DNA of 64,000 nt. Source: UBA685 sp002299005. Lineage in GTDB: Bacteria; Pseudomonadota; Alphaproteobacteria; Puniceispirillales; Puniceispirillaceae. The stretch lies in NCBI GenBank assembly GCA_963966775.1, contig CAXAAH010000001.1, positions 186,001 through 250,000 of the forward strand, written 5' to 3'. Position numbers and translations under genes: made by a program. Every line of letters begins with the position of its first letter. The first letter of the stretch is position 1. Of the stretch, positions 26,750 through 36,232 are shown in pieces. The notes under the pieces are model-generated. The model ran no database searches and was not told the DNA's origin. It saw only the letters and a program-made list of their open reading frames with translations.

Positions 26750-26772
26750 GTGAGGCCTTTTGAAAAAGGATG

Positions 26773-27774
26773 TTACCCGTTTTGGGTGGTTCTATGGGCG
26801 GCCATTTGATCAGCAAAATAGAGCGCATTTACAAGGCTATCTGCACGCGCAAGGTTCTTGCCAGCAATATCAAAAGCTGTGCCATGATCTGGTGAGGTGC
26901 GGATAAAGTCTAACCCAAGCGTGATATTGACTGAGCCATGAAAATCAATCGTTTTCACAGGTATCAGCACTTGGTCATGATACATGCCAATCACACAGTC
27001 GAAATGGGCTAATTTATCTGGTTGAAACAGGCTGTCAGCCGCAAAAGGGCCGCTAATATGCGCCTTTTCGCCAAGGCTATTTTGGGCGCTTGCCATGGCA
27101 GGGGCGATGATCTCTTGCTCTTCTGTGCCCATCTTGCCTTGCTCTCCCGCATGCGGGTTGAGGCCGCAAATAGCTATCTTTGGGGCGGCAATACCAAAAT
27201 CTGTCTTCAAGGCTGATGCGACGCGCGCGATAAGAGAGGCAAGGCCCTCTTTGGTGATAGCGTGGCTCACCTCTGTAAGCGCGATATGGATGGTTGCGGG
27301 CACGACGCGAAGCTGGTTGTTGGCAAGCATCATAATCGGTGTTTTATCGCCAGATAATGCGCCTAAAAACTCTGTATGCCCGGGATATGAGAAGCCTGCC
27401 TCATATAAAGAAGCTTTGGCAATCGGGCAGGTGATGATGCCTGATACATGGCCCTGATAGGCAAGGCTTGTGGCCATTTCAATCGCATGGATAATCAGCG
27501 GCGCATTTAACGCGTTGGGCATGCCAGCCTCAATCGGCGCAGGCCATGTGACCTCAAGCAGATTAATCGCATCACTATCTAAGGGCGCACCCGGCACCCA
27601 GCTTTTATAGTGAGCGTCAATCTCACAGGCTTTGGCAACAGATCGCAAATGGCTTATCTGGCCCATAAGAACAGACTTACCGCGCAACACCGGATCGCTT
27701 GTAAGGGCCTTTAGCGCAATTTCGGGGCCAATACCTGCTGGATCTCCTGGTGTTATAATAAGCGGTGCTTGCAT
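26773..27774 (-). CDS. pdxA: 4-hydroxythreonine-4-phosphate dehydrogenase PdxA
   Basis: About 333 residues. It begins PLIITPGDPAGIGPE, contains the metal-ligand His segments (YPGHTEFL, MYHDQVLIP) and ends with RTSPDHGTAFDIAG. It acts in the DXP-dependent pyridoxal phosphate pathway. I use the ATG at 27774; an upstream start at 27804 would overlap surA by 17 bp. The ribosome site is weak, so translation may be coupled to surA. Confidence 0.94.
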   Translation of the reverse strand: MQAPLIITPGDPAGIGPEIALKALTSDPVLRGKSVLMGQISHLRSVAKACEIDAHYKSWVPGAPLDSDAINLLEVTWPAPIEAGMPNALNAPLIIHAIEMATSLAYQGHVSGIITCPIAKASLYEAGFSYPGHTEFLGALSGDKTPIMMLANNQLRVVPATIHIALTEVSHAITKEGLASLIARVASALKTDFGIAAPKIAICGLNPHAGEQGKMGTEEQEIIAPAMASAQNSLGEKAHISGPFAADSLFQPDKLAHFDCVIGMYHDQVLIPVKTIDFHGSVNITLGLDFIRTSPDHGTAFDIAGKNLARADSLVNALYFADQMAAHRTTQNG

Positions 27775-27787
27775 TGCTATTGCCACA

Positions 27788-29044
27788 TTATAGGCGCGTA
27801 TCAATGGTTGCCGCGCGGCGCAAACGCAACAAATAGCGATTTGAAATAATGGCGAAAATCTTATTCAATTCACTATTTTTCAAATTTTCTATAGACGGCA
27901 GTGCGACCTCTGGCATGGTGCGTCTGCAAATCATAAAGACCACCATACCTTCGGCAAAATTTAAAGGCTCTGATGGTGTATTAACCGCCAAATCTTGGAT
28001 AAAACTGCGCAGATTAGGGGTGATAGACCCCACTTCCAAACCATTCAAAAAAGACGGCTCGCCAGAACCTAATTCTGTGTTTAGCGCGGCGATATCATCA
28101 CAAGAACGGGCTGTCTCACTGCGCTTTTGCAATTGGCCGGCGGCGATAAGCTGGTCTGATGAGGAGATATCAGCGGGCAGAGGTAGCAGGGCTCTGGCAA
28201 TATCAACACGCGCTTGAGACGGGTCTATTAGCCCTTTGGCCCGCACGCCATCTTTGCGCAGAATATAGATGACGCCATCTTGATTGATGGGCGGCAATAG
28301 CGCACCTGATGGGGCATTTTCAACGGCCTCTGCAAAAGAAGCTGGCAGGGTTTTCAAAACAAGCCAGCCAAGTGAGCCGCCATCTTTTGCTGAACCAGCC
28401 GCAGAATATTGGCGTGCAATAGCCGCAAAATCAGCACCTTGCTTAATGGCGTCAATCATTTGGCCGGCAATCTCAAGATTTTCAGCAGGGCCTCTATCGG
28501 CGGTTGGTGCCAAGACAATCTCAGATAGCTTAACTTGCGGCTGGCTTAAATCTGCCCGCATACGCTCTAGCGCTTGGTTGGCCAATTTATCGGCATTATC
28601 AAATTGTGGCTTATAACGATCGCGCAATAAGGTGGCCCAAATAATATCTGCGGCGGTCTTCTCTTCGATAATTTGCCTGTCTAGACCTAGTTCACGCAAT
28701 TTTGTGCCAGCGGCGACATTGCCATCTTGATAGGTATCATTGACCATCTCGCGCGCTTGCGCCCGGCCAGGTTCAATCAAATTTGGCACTAAGCGACGTG
28801 CTTCCATAAGCTTTAATGTATCGTCAATCAGCATTTGAAGAACGTCATCTTTCAATTGCTGTTCATTCTCGTCGGTGATTGAGAGTCCTGTCGCACTAAG
28901 CAGATAATTCAGCCTATTTTCGAGATCAAGATTGGTAATGGCCTCGCCATTGACCACAGCCACAACTTTGACCGTCTGCGCATGCAAGCTCGCTGGCATC
29001 ATAAGAGCGCATAATAGGGCCATAATTGGCGCGATAAAGCGCAT
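27788..29044 (-). CDS. surA: Periplasmic chaperone / peptidyl-prolyl isomerase SurA
   Basis: About 418 residues. The ATG at 29042-29044 with GAGG upstream gives a clean signal peptide ending ASLHA. The N-terminal SurA chaperone domain (VNGEAITNLDLENRL) is followed by a parvulin domain (SAKDGGSLGW) and a degenerate C-terminal part. It helps fold outer-membrane proteins, including the LPS translocon. It follows lptG by 47 bp, linking LPS export genes with their assembly chaperone. Confidence 0.92.
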   Translation of the reverse strand: MRFIAPIMALLCALMMPASLHAQTVKVVAVVNGEAITNLDLENRLNYLLSATGLSITDENEQQLKDDVLQMLIDDTLKLMEARRLVPNLIEPGRAQAREMVNDTYQDGNVAAGTKLRELGLDRQIIEEKTAADIIWATLLRDRYKPQFDNADKLANQALERMRADLSQPQVKLSEIVLAPTADRGPAENLEIAGQMIDAIKQGADFAAIARQYSAAGSAKDGGSLGWLVLKTLPASFAEAVENAPSGALLPPINQDGVIYILRKDGVRAKGLIDPSQARVDIARALLPLPADISSSDQLIAAGQLQKRSETARSCDDIAALNTELGSGEPSFLNGLEVGSITPNLRSFIQDLAVNTPSEPLNFAEGMVVFMICRRTMPEVALPSIENLKNSELNKIFAIISNRYLLRLRRAATIDTRL

Positions 29045-29091
29045 GATAGAGCCTCTTTTCGTCAGTGCGTGTGTGTGCATGAATGATATCA

Positions 29092-30198
29092 TTATTTATC
29101 TTCCGAGCGAGCTAGAATAAAGCCAGAAATGAGGCAGATTGAAATGGCTGGACCCCATCCTGCCAACATAACAGGCAGACGCGCATTTGCGCCAAGTAAA
29201 TATACAAAATCTGTTAAAAAATACACGGCAAACCCAATCGCAACGCCCAAGGCCATTAATTTGTAGCGTGGCATGCGGCTAAAGCGCAGGAGCGTGAAAC
29301 AGGCCGCCAACAGGCTAAGCCCTAATAACCTTAACGGGTTTGATAATTGCTGTTGAAAATAAACCTTATGCTCATTTGAGGGCAGGCCGGTATTATTCAG
29401 CATATCAATAAAACCAGGCAGGCCAAAAATGGAGACCGTCTCAGGGCTTTGTGTGGTGCGCGCAAAGTCAATTGGCTTCATAGATGTTTGCAGCACGATA
29501 TCATTTAACGCAGTGGTTGCGCCAAGCGTGTCACTCATGGCCGCTTGTTCGACAAACCACCCATCATCACTCAAGGTCATTGCCTTTGCCGTCATCCGCC
29601 ATTTTATCGCGCCATTATTATCAATATTATAAATAATCGGCTCATTAATGCGATAGTCGCTTAATGACAGGCTTGGCCCATGAATAATCATGTTATTTTC
29701 GGCATTCATATCTCTTAGCCACACACCTGAGGCTGAAATTGATAATTTACCTGAATCTTGTCTGCCAAATATATCAGCTTTTATTTCACTTTGAACCGAG
29801 ATAGTCGCAGATTTTATTGGGTTTAGGACGACATTCTGCACAGAACCAATGACGATGACGGTCAAAATGACGGGTGAGAGGGCTTGCCAAATATTTTGCC
29901 CAAACCCTCTGGCGACCACAAATTCATTTGTCTTTGACCAATTTTGAAAGCACAGGATTGAGCCAAATAACACACTAAACGGCAGTAGCAGGTCTATTTT
30001 TTCGGGCATGCCAACAAATAATAACCATAAAATCACAATGCTTGATCTATCAGAGGCGACATTGTTAAAGCGGCGATAAAGCTCTACCGCGTCAATGAGT
30101 ATCACAAAGGCAAGCAGACAGCCCATTGTGAGCAAAATCCAGAATAGATATTTCTTGGCAAAATAATAGCTTAACTGAAATGGCGGCAAAATTTTCAT
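29092..30198 (-). CDS. lptG: LPS export ABC transporter permease LptG
   Basis: 368 residues. The YjgP/YjgQ topology is visible: hydrophobic segments near the N terminus, a periplasmic beta-jellyroll region of roughly 180 residues, and three C-terminal membrane segments. With LptF and LptB it extracts LPS from the inner membrane. Its ATG overlaps the lptF TGA by 4 bp (ATGA). Confidence 0.93.
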   Translation of the reverse strand: MKILPPFQLSYYFAKKYLFWILLTMGCLLAFVILIDAVELYRRFNNVASDRSSIVILWLLFVGMPEKIDLLLPFSVLFGSILCFQNWSKTNEFVVARGFGQNIWQALSPVILTVIVIGSVQNVVLNPIKSATISVQSEIKADIFGRQDSGKLSISASGVWLRDMNAENNMIIHGPSLSLSDYRINEPIIYNIDNNGAIKWRMTAKAMTLSDDGWFVEQAAMSDTLGATTALNDIVLQTSMKPIDFARTTQSPETVSIFGLPGFIDMLNNTGLPSNEHKVYFQQQLSNPLRLLGLSLLAACFTLLRFSRMPRYKLMALGVAIGFAVYFLTDFVYLLGANARLPVMLAGWGPAISICLISGFILARSEDK

Positions 30199-31307
30199 GA
30201 GCGTGCCACCTGCTTTCCAGAGAGCTTAAAGCCGTGCGGCGTCATGATGATAAAGCCTGCGACGGCCGATGATACGAGAAGCAAAAGATAGGGCGCAAGC
30301 CACAATGACGGGGCCGCAACGGTTAGCGAGCGGGCGCTGATAAATAGGATTTGCACCGTAATAGCCGCGCCTAGCGCATGCCACATGCGCCGTTTATTAT
30401 ACTCATCTCTCAGTCGACCCCGTGTCATCGCGGCAACTGCGATTAACGCAAGCGTGATTGCAAGGAAGGGGCTAGTGATGCGATAATGGCCATAGGCTAC
30501 GCGCTGGCTAACATACTTCTCAGAGATCGACGTCTCAGGGTTTAATAAATTGGCAATGCTATCTTCATTCATATCAAGAACACGGCGCTGTTCTTGTGAG
30601 GTGACACTGCGCGAGAAATTAAGCTTATATTGCTCAAAATAGAGCGTCGCACTTGCTTGGCCGTCTTTATCTAATTGCGAGCGCTCGCCATTTTCAAGCA
30701 CAAGAATAGGCTGGCCATTTTCATTCAAAAATTGGCCAATTGACGCGGTTAATGTCGTGATATTTTCGCGGTCTCTTTTATCTTGGATGAACACATTGCG
30801 CACTTGTGTCTTCGATATACGCTCATCAATGAAAATGGTGAGGTTTGGCGCGAGGTCAACAAAAACCTTATCTTGCAATAAGATACGCGGGATGGCCGCT
30901 CGCAAAGCTGATTGTCGCTCTTTGAAAGCGCCAAATCCTGAGGGCAAAAGAACAACCGAATTAAAGGCCAAAAATATTGTGCAAATCATGCCAAGCGCTA
31001 GGGGGGCAACGGCAAATTGGCGCACGCTCCATCCGGCGGCTTGCATGGCGACAAGTTCACGGTCTGAGGTGATTTTATTTATCACCCACAAAATGGCAAT
31101 GAATAAGGCAATCGGCACAGCCTGCAAAAGCCATAAGGGCAATGCCAAAACAGATAGCACAAGAAAGCCGATGAGAGGGCTGCCCTTATTGACGACCAAT
31201 TCAAGCAGTTGCAAGGTTTGGTTTAGCCATACCACCGTGATAAGGCTAGCAAGCACCATCAGCATGACTTGTGCATATTGGGTAAATAAATAGCGATGAA
31301 GTCGCAT
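30195..31307 (-). CDS. lptF: LPS export ABC transporter permease LptF
   Basis: 370 residues with the same topology as LptG; it begins LHRYLFTQY and has the conserved RELVAMQAAGWS segment in the cytoplasmic coupling region. First gene of the lptF-lptG-surA-pdxA-rsmA series. It is divergent from pepA across a 277-bp spacer in which I saw no gene. Confidence 0.93.
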   Translation of the reverse strand: MRLHRYLFTQYAQVMLMVLASLITVVWLNQTLQLLELVVNKGSPLIGFLVLSVLALPLWLLQAVPIALFIAILWVINKITSDRELVAMQAAGWSVRQFAVAPLALGMICTIFLAFNSVVLLPSGFGAFKERQSALRAAIPRILLQDKVFVDLAPNLTIFIDERISKTQVRNVFIQDKRDRENITTLTASIGQFLNENGQPILVLENGERSQLDKDGQASATLYFEQYKLNFSRSVTSQEQRRVLDMNEDSIANLLNPETSISEKYVSQRVAYGHYRITSPFLAITLALIAVAAMTRGRLRDEYNKRRMWHALGAAITVQILFISARSLTVAAPSLWLAPYLLLLVSSAVAGFIIMTPHGFKLSGKQVARS

Positions 31308-31584
31308 CTATGAGTGCTCACCTGCGATTAGCTTGACTTGCGGTCCGTACGACCCACATATTAAAAAGTTGTTTCCGTTGCGCTTTTTGTTGTTTTGCCG
31401 CTGATGTAAAACTGTCACAATTATATGGCAACATCAACCGGGCTGAGGGCAACAAAAGCTATATTTGTGTCTAGCATATTCATAGGATAGATGGCAAAGT
31501 AGTTTCATGCAAAATTTAGATTGTTTTCAACATTTTACCATGATGTTGTAGGCGCCAATTAAAACTTGTTTTTTAGGAGTGGTC

Positions 31585-33033
31585 ATGTCTGCCCATTTAT
31601 CAATTGAATTCTCTTGCTTATCAGGCACCGCGGCTCAGGTGATTTTGGCCAATTCGGCGCTAAACGCTGTATCGGGAAGTGCTGACGATGGCGCATTGAT
31701 GAAGCAAATAGCCGATGCTAGCTCATTTGAAGGCAAGATGGGCCAATCAGCCTTTCATGTGATGACAGATGGCACAAATGGCACGTATCTGATGCTTGGC
31801 ATTGGCGCGCAGATTGAAACCACGCTAGACGCAGAGGCAGCTGGTGCCGCGCTCTATAAAGCGCTTCGCACACATAAGGTGATGCGCGCGACAATCCAAA
31901 GCATGGCCCTATCAGACGATTTGCAGGTCGCATTCTTATATGGCGCGCTATCACAATCTTATGAGTTTAATAGCTATTTCACCAAAAAAGACATTAATGA
32001 GGCGATCATGCTAGGGGTCGGTCATGATGATGCGGGCGCTTTGGAAGCAGCTTTTGAAGATGCTAAGGGCATGCTTGCCGGCGTATTTATGGCGCGTGAT
32101 TTGATAACTGAGCCTGCCAATGTGCTATATCCAGCAGAATTTGCCGCTCGTTGCGAAGCTTTGCGCGCGCTTGGCCTTGAGGTGGATGTGCTTGATGAGG
32201 CGATGATGACAAAGCTTGGCATGGGCGCGTTGCTTGGTGTTGGGCAGGGCTCACGCCGCGAATCCAAGATGGTTGTCATGAAATGGCAAGGCGGCGGCGA
32301 AGAAGCGCCGATTGCCTATGTTGGCAAGGGCGTTTGTTTTGATACAGGCGGCATCTCTTTGAAGCCACCAAAAGGCATGGAAGATATGAAATGGGATATG
32401 GGCGGCGCGGCGGCTGTTACCGGCGCGATGTGTGCGATTGCCAGCCGTAAGGTCAAGCGCAATGTCGTTGGCATTATCGGCCTTGTCGAAAATATGCCTG
32501 ATGGCGATGCCCAACGTCCTGGTGATGTGGTGACCTCAATGTCAGGCCAGACGATTGAGGTTATCAACACAGATGCCGAAGGTCGCCTAGTGCTAGCTGA
32601 CTGTCTGACTTATTGCCAGGACAAGTTCAAGCCGCAAATGATTGTCGATTTGGCGACTTTGACAGGCGCGATTCTTGTGGCGCTTGGCAAGGATTATGCC
32701 GGGCTTTTCTCAAATGATGAGAGCCTTACAAACGCGATTAAGCAATCTGGTAAGGCAACCGCAGAGCCATGCTGGCCAATGCCAATGGGGGACAGCTATC
32801 ATAAGATGTTAGAATCTCACATTGCCGATATGAAGAATATTGGCGGCCCGTGGGGCGGTTCTATCACAGCGGCTTGTTTCCTTGAGCGCTTTGTTGATGA
32901 GGGCACACCTTGGGCGCACATCGATATGGCTGGTAAGGCTTGGGCAGATAAGGCAGGCCATGCGCACCCATCAGGCGGCACAGGCTTTGGCGTTCGTATG
33001 CTGAATGATCTGGCTGAAAATTGGCACGCTTAA
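31585..33033 (+). CDS. pepA: Leucyl aminopeptidase (M17 family)
   Basis: 482 residues from the ATG at 31585, which has TTAGGAGT upstream; a GTG two codons earlier is less likely. The C-terminal M17 domain has the metal and catalytic motifs GKGVCFDTGG and NTDAEGRLVLAD. It is a cytosolic dizinc aminopeptidase. holC follows within 20 bp. Confidence 0.94.
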   Translation: MSAHLSIEFSCLSGTAAQVILANSALNAVSGSADDGALMKQIADASSFEGKMGQSAFHVMTDGTNGTYLMLGIGAQIETTLDAEAAGAALYKALRTHKVMRATIQSMALSDDLQVAFLYGALSQSYEFNSYFTKKDINEAIMLGVGHDDAGALEAAFEDAKGMLAGVFMARDLITEPANVLYPAEFAARCEALRALGLEVDVLDEAMMTKLGMGALLGVGQGSRRESKMVVMKWQGGGEEAPIAYVGKGVCFDTGGISLKPPKGMEDMKWDMGGAAAVTGAMCAIASRKVKRNVVGIIGLVENMPDGDAQRPGDVVTSMSGQTIEVINTDAEGRLVLADCLTYCQDKFKPQMIVDLATLTGAILVALGKDYAGLFSNDESLTNAIKQSGKATAEPCWPMPMGDSYHKMLESHIADMKNIGGPWGGSITAACFLERFVDEGTPWAHIDMAGKAWADKAGHAHPSGGTGFGVRMLNDLAENWHA

Positions 33034-33052
33034 GGAGTGGGTAAGCGAGCCA

Positions 33053-33523
33053 ATGGCTGATAAATTACAACATGTCGATTTCTACCAACTGGCAAGTGAT
33101 GAGACAGGGGCATTGGCGGCGCAACTAAGCGAGAAAGCCGCCGCCATTGCCAAAAAAGTGGTGATTCATGCCCCAAAAGAGGCGTGCCAAAATATCAGCC
33201 GTGATTTATGGACTCTGCGTGATTTAAGCTTTCTTGCCCATGGAATTGATGGGGATGATGGCGCAGAATTTGCTGATATTTGGATTAGCTCTGATGGCGA
33301 TAAAAACCAAATTGAGGCAGAATTTGCGATTTTAATGGCTGGTCAAGGCGTGCGCGATATGACCGCCTATGAGAGATGTTTTATCATCTTCAATGGCAAG
33401 GATGAGGAAGAGCTTGCCCACGCAAGAGGGCAGTGGAAGGCATTGAGCGATGATTTTAAAGGGCGGTGCCGCTATTTTGCCAAGAGTGATGAGGGAAAAT
33501 GGGAGCAAAAGGCACAAGGCTAG
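33053..33523 (+). CDS. holC: DNA polymerase III subunit chi
   Basis: 156 residues beginning VDFYQL after the start, then ALAAQLSEKA and a long helix; the LWTLRDLSFLAHG segment matches HolC. Chi links the clamp loader to single-strand binding protein. A pepA-holC order is widespread in Proteobacteria. I use the ATG at 33053; AAGGAG lies about 14 bp upstream, so a start further upstream remains possible. Confidence 0.88.
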   Translation: MADKLQHVDFYQLASDETGALAAQLSEKAAAIAKKVVIHAPKEACQNISRDLWTLRDLSFLAHGIDGDDGAEFADIWISSDGDKNQIEAEFAILMAGQGVRDMTAYERCFIIFNGKDEEELAHARGQWKALSDDFKGRCRYFAKSDEGKWEQKAQG

Positions 33524-33541
33524 GCGCTTTTAAATAACAGC

Positions 33542-33571
33542 TTGCTTTTTTGACCTAAAACGCCCTATATA
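33542..33571 (+). promoter_or_regulatory. Candidate ndk promoter
   Basis: TTGCTT and TATATA hexamers are 18 bp apart, about 68 bp upstream of the ndk ATG and just after holC. This is a pattern match only; transcription start data would settle it. Confidence 0.4.
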
Positions 33572-33638
33572 GCGCAGAAAATATCAGGCCTTTTGGCTTG
33601 TCTCTTATCCATATCGAAAGTTAAAAGGTAGCTCTATC

Positions 33639-34061
33639 ATGGCACAGCAACGCACTTTTTCTATCATTAAGCCAGATGCGACACGTCGCAATCTTACAGG
33701 CGCAATCAACGCAATGATCGAAGCAAAAGGTCTTCGTATCATCGCACAAAAGCGTATCCACATGACATCAGACCAAGCTGGTGAGTTTTATGCCGTTCAC
33801 AAAGAGCGCCCATTCTATGGCGAGCTTGTTGAATTCATGACTTCTGGTCCTGTTGTTGTACAGGTGCTAGAAGGTGATGACGCTGTTGCGGCTTACCGCG
33901 GTGTGATGGGCGCAACAAACCCAGCAGACGCTGATGCCGGCACAATCCGTAAGGAATTCGCTGAGTCAATCGAAGCAAACTCAGTTCATGGTTCAGACAG
34001 CCTTGAGAATGCCGCAATCGAAATCGCGCATTTCTTCACAGACGCTGAAATCGTTGGCTAA
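33639..34061 (+). CDS. ndk: Nucleoside diphosphate kinase
   Basis: 140 residues. [12 protein letters not shown] at the start, phospho-accepting His117 in NSVHGSDS. It balances NTP and dNTP pools. The gene has its own candidate promoter and a strong terminator, so it is probably monocistronic. Confidence 0.97.
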   Translation: MAQQRTFSIIKPDATRRNLTGAINAMIEAKGLRIIAQKRIHMTSDQAGEFYAVHKERPFYGELVEFMTSGPVVVQVLEGDDAVAAYRGVMGATNPADADAGTIRKEFAESIEANSVHGSDSLENAAIEIAHFFTDAEIVG

Positions 34062-34092
34062 TTTGTCTGATAAGACAAAATGCTAAAATAAT

Positions 34093-34130
34093 AAAAGCCG
34101 CCCATATCATGACGATAGGGCGGCTTTTTT
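34093..34130 (+). terminator. Rho-independent terminator after ndk
   Basis: AAAAGCCGCCC pairs with a copy at AGGGCGGCTTTT around a 13-base loop and is followed by T residues. The flanking A run also makes it a plausible bidirectional terminator for the small minus-strand gene that ends at 34158. Confidence 0.92.
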
Positions 34131-34157
34131 ATGCGTTAAAACTTGTGCTCTTAACGA

Positions 34158-34289
34158 TTAGAGCAAGAAAATCGCCATAGCGACAAGCGTTACAATCACA
34201 GCGGCTGTGACGATCTTTGAGAAGTTTATAACATTCTCATAAATGGCAAGATTAGCTTTGGCGTGCTTATCAAAATCTTCAGTGTTCAT
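34158..34289 (-). CDS. aa3-type cytochrome c oxidase subunit IV
   Basis: 43 residues. A hydrophilic start with FDKHAKANLAIYENV is followed by one hydrophobic helix (about 23-43) ending the protein. This is the bacterial aa3-type oxidase subunit IV family, a single-helix accessory of the terminal oxidase found in Alphaproteobacteria. GGGGGCTC lies upstream of the ATG. It stands alone between ndk and purN, away from the main oxidase genes. Confidence 0.85.
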   Translation of the reverse strand: MNTEDFDKHAKANLAIYENVINFSKIVTAAVIVTLVAMAIFLL

Positions 34290-34386
34290 AGCAAGAGCCC
34301 CCACGAATTTAAGGTCACAAGGTGACCCGATCAAAAACTACGCCCCTCTTATGCCGTGCCTCTGTCAGAAAATCAAGCCAAAGCTG

Positions 34387-35049
34387 TTAAGATGGCAGGC
34401 GAAATGATGGCAGGCGTAATTGCCCCAAATCAGCACTGATATGCGGGCATTTATGCCAGTGATAGGCGTTGCCATCGCGCGTAAGAGAGCCGTCAATCAA
34501 TGCCATCACAGCCGCGCCATAAAGCGCATGCTCTAGTGGCAGAAGGCGCCCCGACAGGCTAACTTCATCATCACCTGTGAGGATGTTAATCGCCGCTTGC
34601 GCAATCAGCGGCCCTTCATCAAGGCCTGCGGTGACAAGGTGAACACTCACCCCATGATGCGTGTCACCAGCATCAAGCGCGCGCTGATGCGTGTTAAGCC
34701 CCTTATATTTTGGCAATAGGGACGGGTGGATATTCAAGATACGTCCTTCAAAACGGTTCACAAAGGAGGCAGATAACACCCGCATAAAGCCAGCAAGCAA
34801 GATATAATCCGCACCGCTTTCTTCAATCTCTCTTGCTAATTCTGCCTCAGCCTCGCTTTTTGTGCGCCCTTGATAAGCGCATAGCTTCGTTGCGATACCT
34901 CGCTCCTTGGCAAGCGCAAGGCCTGCACAGGATTTATCCGCCGCAACAAGCGTTATCTCGGCCTTATCTTTGACAGGGGCCATTCTATCGGCAAGCGCCA
35001 GCATGTTACTGCCGCGCCCAGAGATGAGAATAGCAAATTTAACCGCCAT
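34387..35049 (-). CDS. purN: Phosphoribosylglycinamide formyltransferase PurN
   Basis: About 220 residues. AILISGRGSNM at the start binds the phosphate; ILNIHPSLLP and the HHGVSVHLV segment hold the catalytic Asn/His and the formyl-folate site. It formylates GAR in purine synthesis. The ATG at 35049 follows the purM stop almost directly, so the two are coupled. Confidence 0.94.
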   Translation of the reverse strand: MAVKFAILISGRGSNMLALADRMAPVKDKAEITLVAADKSCAGLALAKERGIATKLCAYQGRTKSEAEAELAREIEESGADYILLAGFMRVLSASFVNRFEGRILNIHPSLLPKYKGLNTHQRALDAGDTHHGVSVHLVTAGLDEGPLIAQAAINILTGDDEVSLSGRLLPLEHALYGAAVMALIDGSLTRDGNAYHWHKCPHISADLGQLRLPSFRLPS

Positions 35050-35050
35050 A

Positions 35051-36124
35051 TCAGGCAAATGCCTCATCTATGCCGTCTAGGATAACAGGCTCGTCGGTGC
35101 GCGCGACCATCTCACCAATCATAAAGGCATCTTCGCCTGTCAGCTTGATAGCTTCTAACGCGGCCTCTGCCTTATCAGCAGACACATAAACCAGCATGCC
35201 AATGCCGCAATTAAAGGTTCTTGCCAGCTCATAATGAGACAGATTGCCAGCCTGCTTCAACCATTGGAACAAAGGCGGCAAAGGGCGTGATTTCAGGGAT
35301 AATTTCGCAGACAGACCGTCATCATAGACACGAGGCGGGTTTTCAATCAAACCGCCGCCTGTGATATGCGCGACACCGGTTAGCCCGCCTGTCGCCATTG
35401 CCGCCATCACAGGGTCAGTGTAAATCCGCGTTGGCGCCAATAAGGCCATGCCAAGAGATTGATTTTTCGCAAAGGGCGCCGGATCATGCAAGCTAGCACC
35501 ATTTACTTCGATGATTTTGCGCACTAAGGAGAAGCCATTGGCATGCACACCTGATGATGGCAGGGCGATGATTTTATCACCTTCTTTTACAAGTCCTTTG
35601 GTCAGGATTTGGTCACGCTCAACTGCGCCAACACAAAAGCCTGCCAAATCATAATCGCCGTCACCATAGACGCCTGGCATCTCGGCTGTCTCACCGCCAA
35701 TAAGCGCGCAACCAGCCTCAATACAACCATCTGCAATGCCTGCAACAATGTCTTTGCCAACCGCCACGTCTAATTTACCTGTTGAGAAATAATCTAGGAA
35801 AAACAGGGGCATGGCACCTTGCGCCAAGATGTCGTTTGAACACATGGCAACCAGATCAATGCCTAATGTGCGGTGGTAATTCATATGTTTGGCAATTTCC
35901 AATTTGGTGCCAACACCATCTGTGCCAGAAACCAAGATAGGGTCTTTATACCCCGCTGCCTTGAGGTCAAACAGCCCGCCAAAGCCACCTAATTCAGGGT
36001 TAGAGCCTTTGCGTATAGTGCGTTTTGCTTCTGGTTTAATCGCATCCACAAGCGCCTCGCCAGCGTCAATATCCACACCAGCATCACGATATGTTAAGCC
36101 GGCTTCATTCTTTTTATCAGTCAT
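35051..36124 (-). CDS. purM: Phosphoribosylformylglycinamidine cyclo-ligase PurM
   Basis: 357 residues from the ATG at 36122-36124, with AAAGAGAC upstream; a longer frame to 36196 lacks support. Motifs: [28 protein letters not shown] and HITGGGL. It closes the imidazole ring to make AIR. Operon with purN; divergent from the DUF2066 gene across about 108 bp. Confidence 0.95.
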   Translation of the reverse strand: MTDKKNEAGLTYRDAGVDIDAGEALVDAIKPEAKRTIRKGSNPELGGFGGLFDLKAAGYKDPILVSGTDGVGTKLEIAKHMNYHRTLGIDLVAMCSNDILAQGAMPLFFLDYFSTGKLDVAVGKDIVAGIADGCIEAGCALIGGETAEMPGVYGDGDYDLAGFCVGAVERDQILTKGLVKEGDKIIALPSSGVHANGFSLVRKIIEVNGASLHDPAPFAKNQSLGMALLAPTRIYTDPVMAAMATGGLTGVAHITGGGLIENPPRVYDDGLSAKLSLKSRPLPPLFQWLKQAGNLSHYELARTFNCGIGMLVYVSADKAEAALEAIKLTGEDAFMIGEMVARTDEPVILDGIDEAFA

Positions 36125-36232
36125 ACTAGTCTCTTTAGATATTGTCGTTATACTAAGGCTGTGGTGCCTTCTGGCCCATCTGATATCGCGTATCATAAAC
36201 GCTTATAATTTCGGCACTAAGGGATTAATTTT

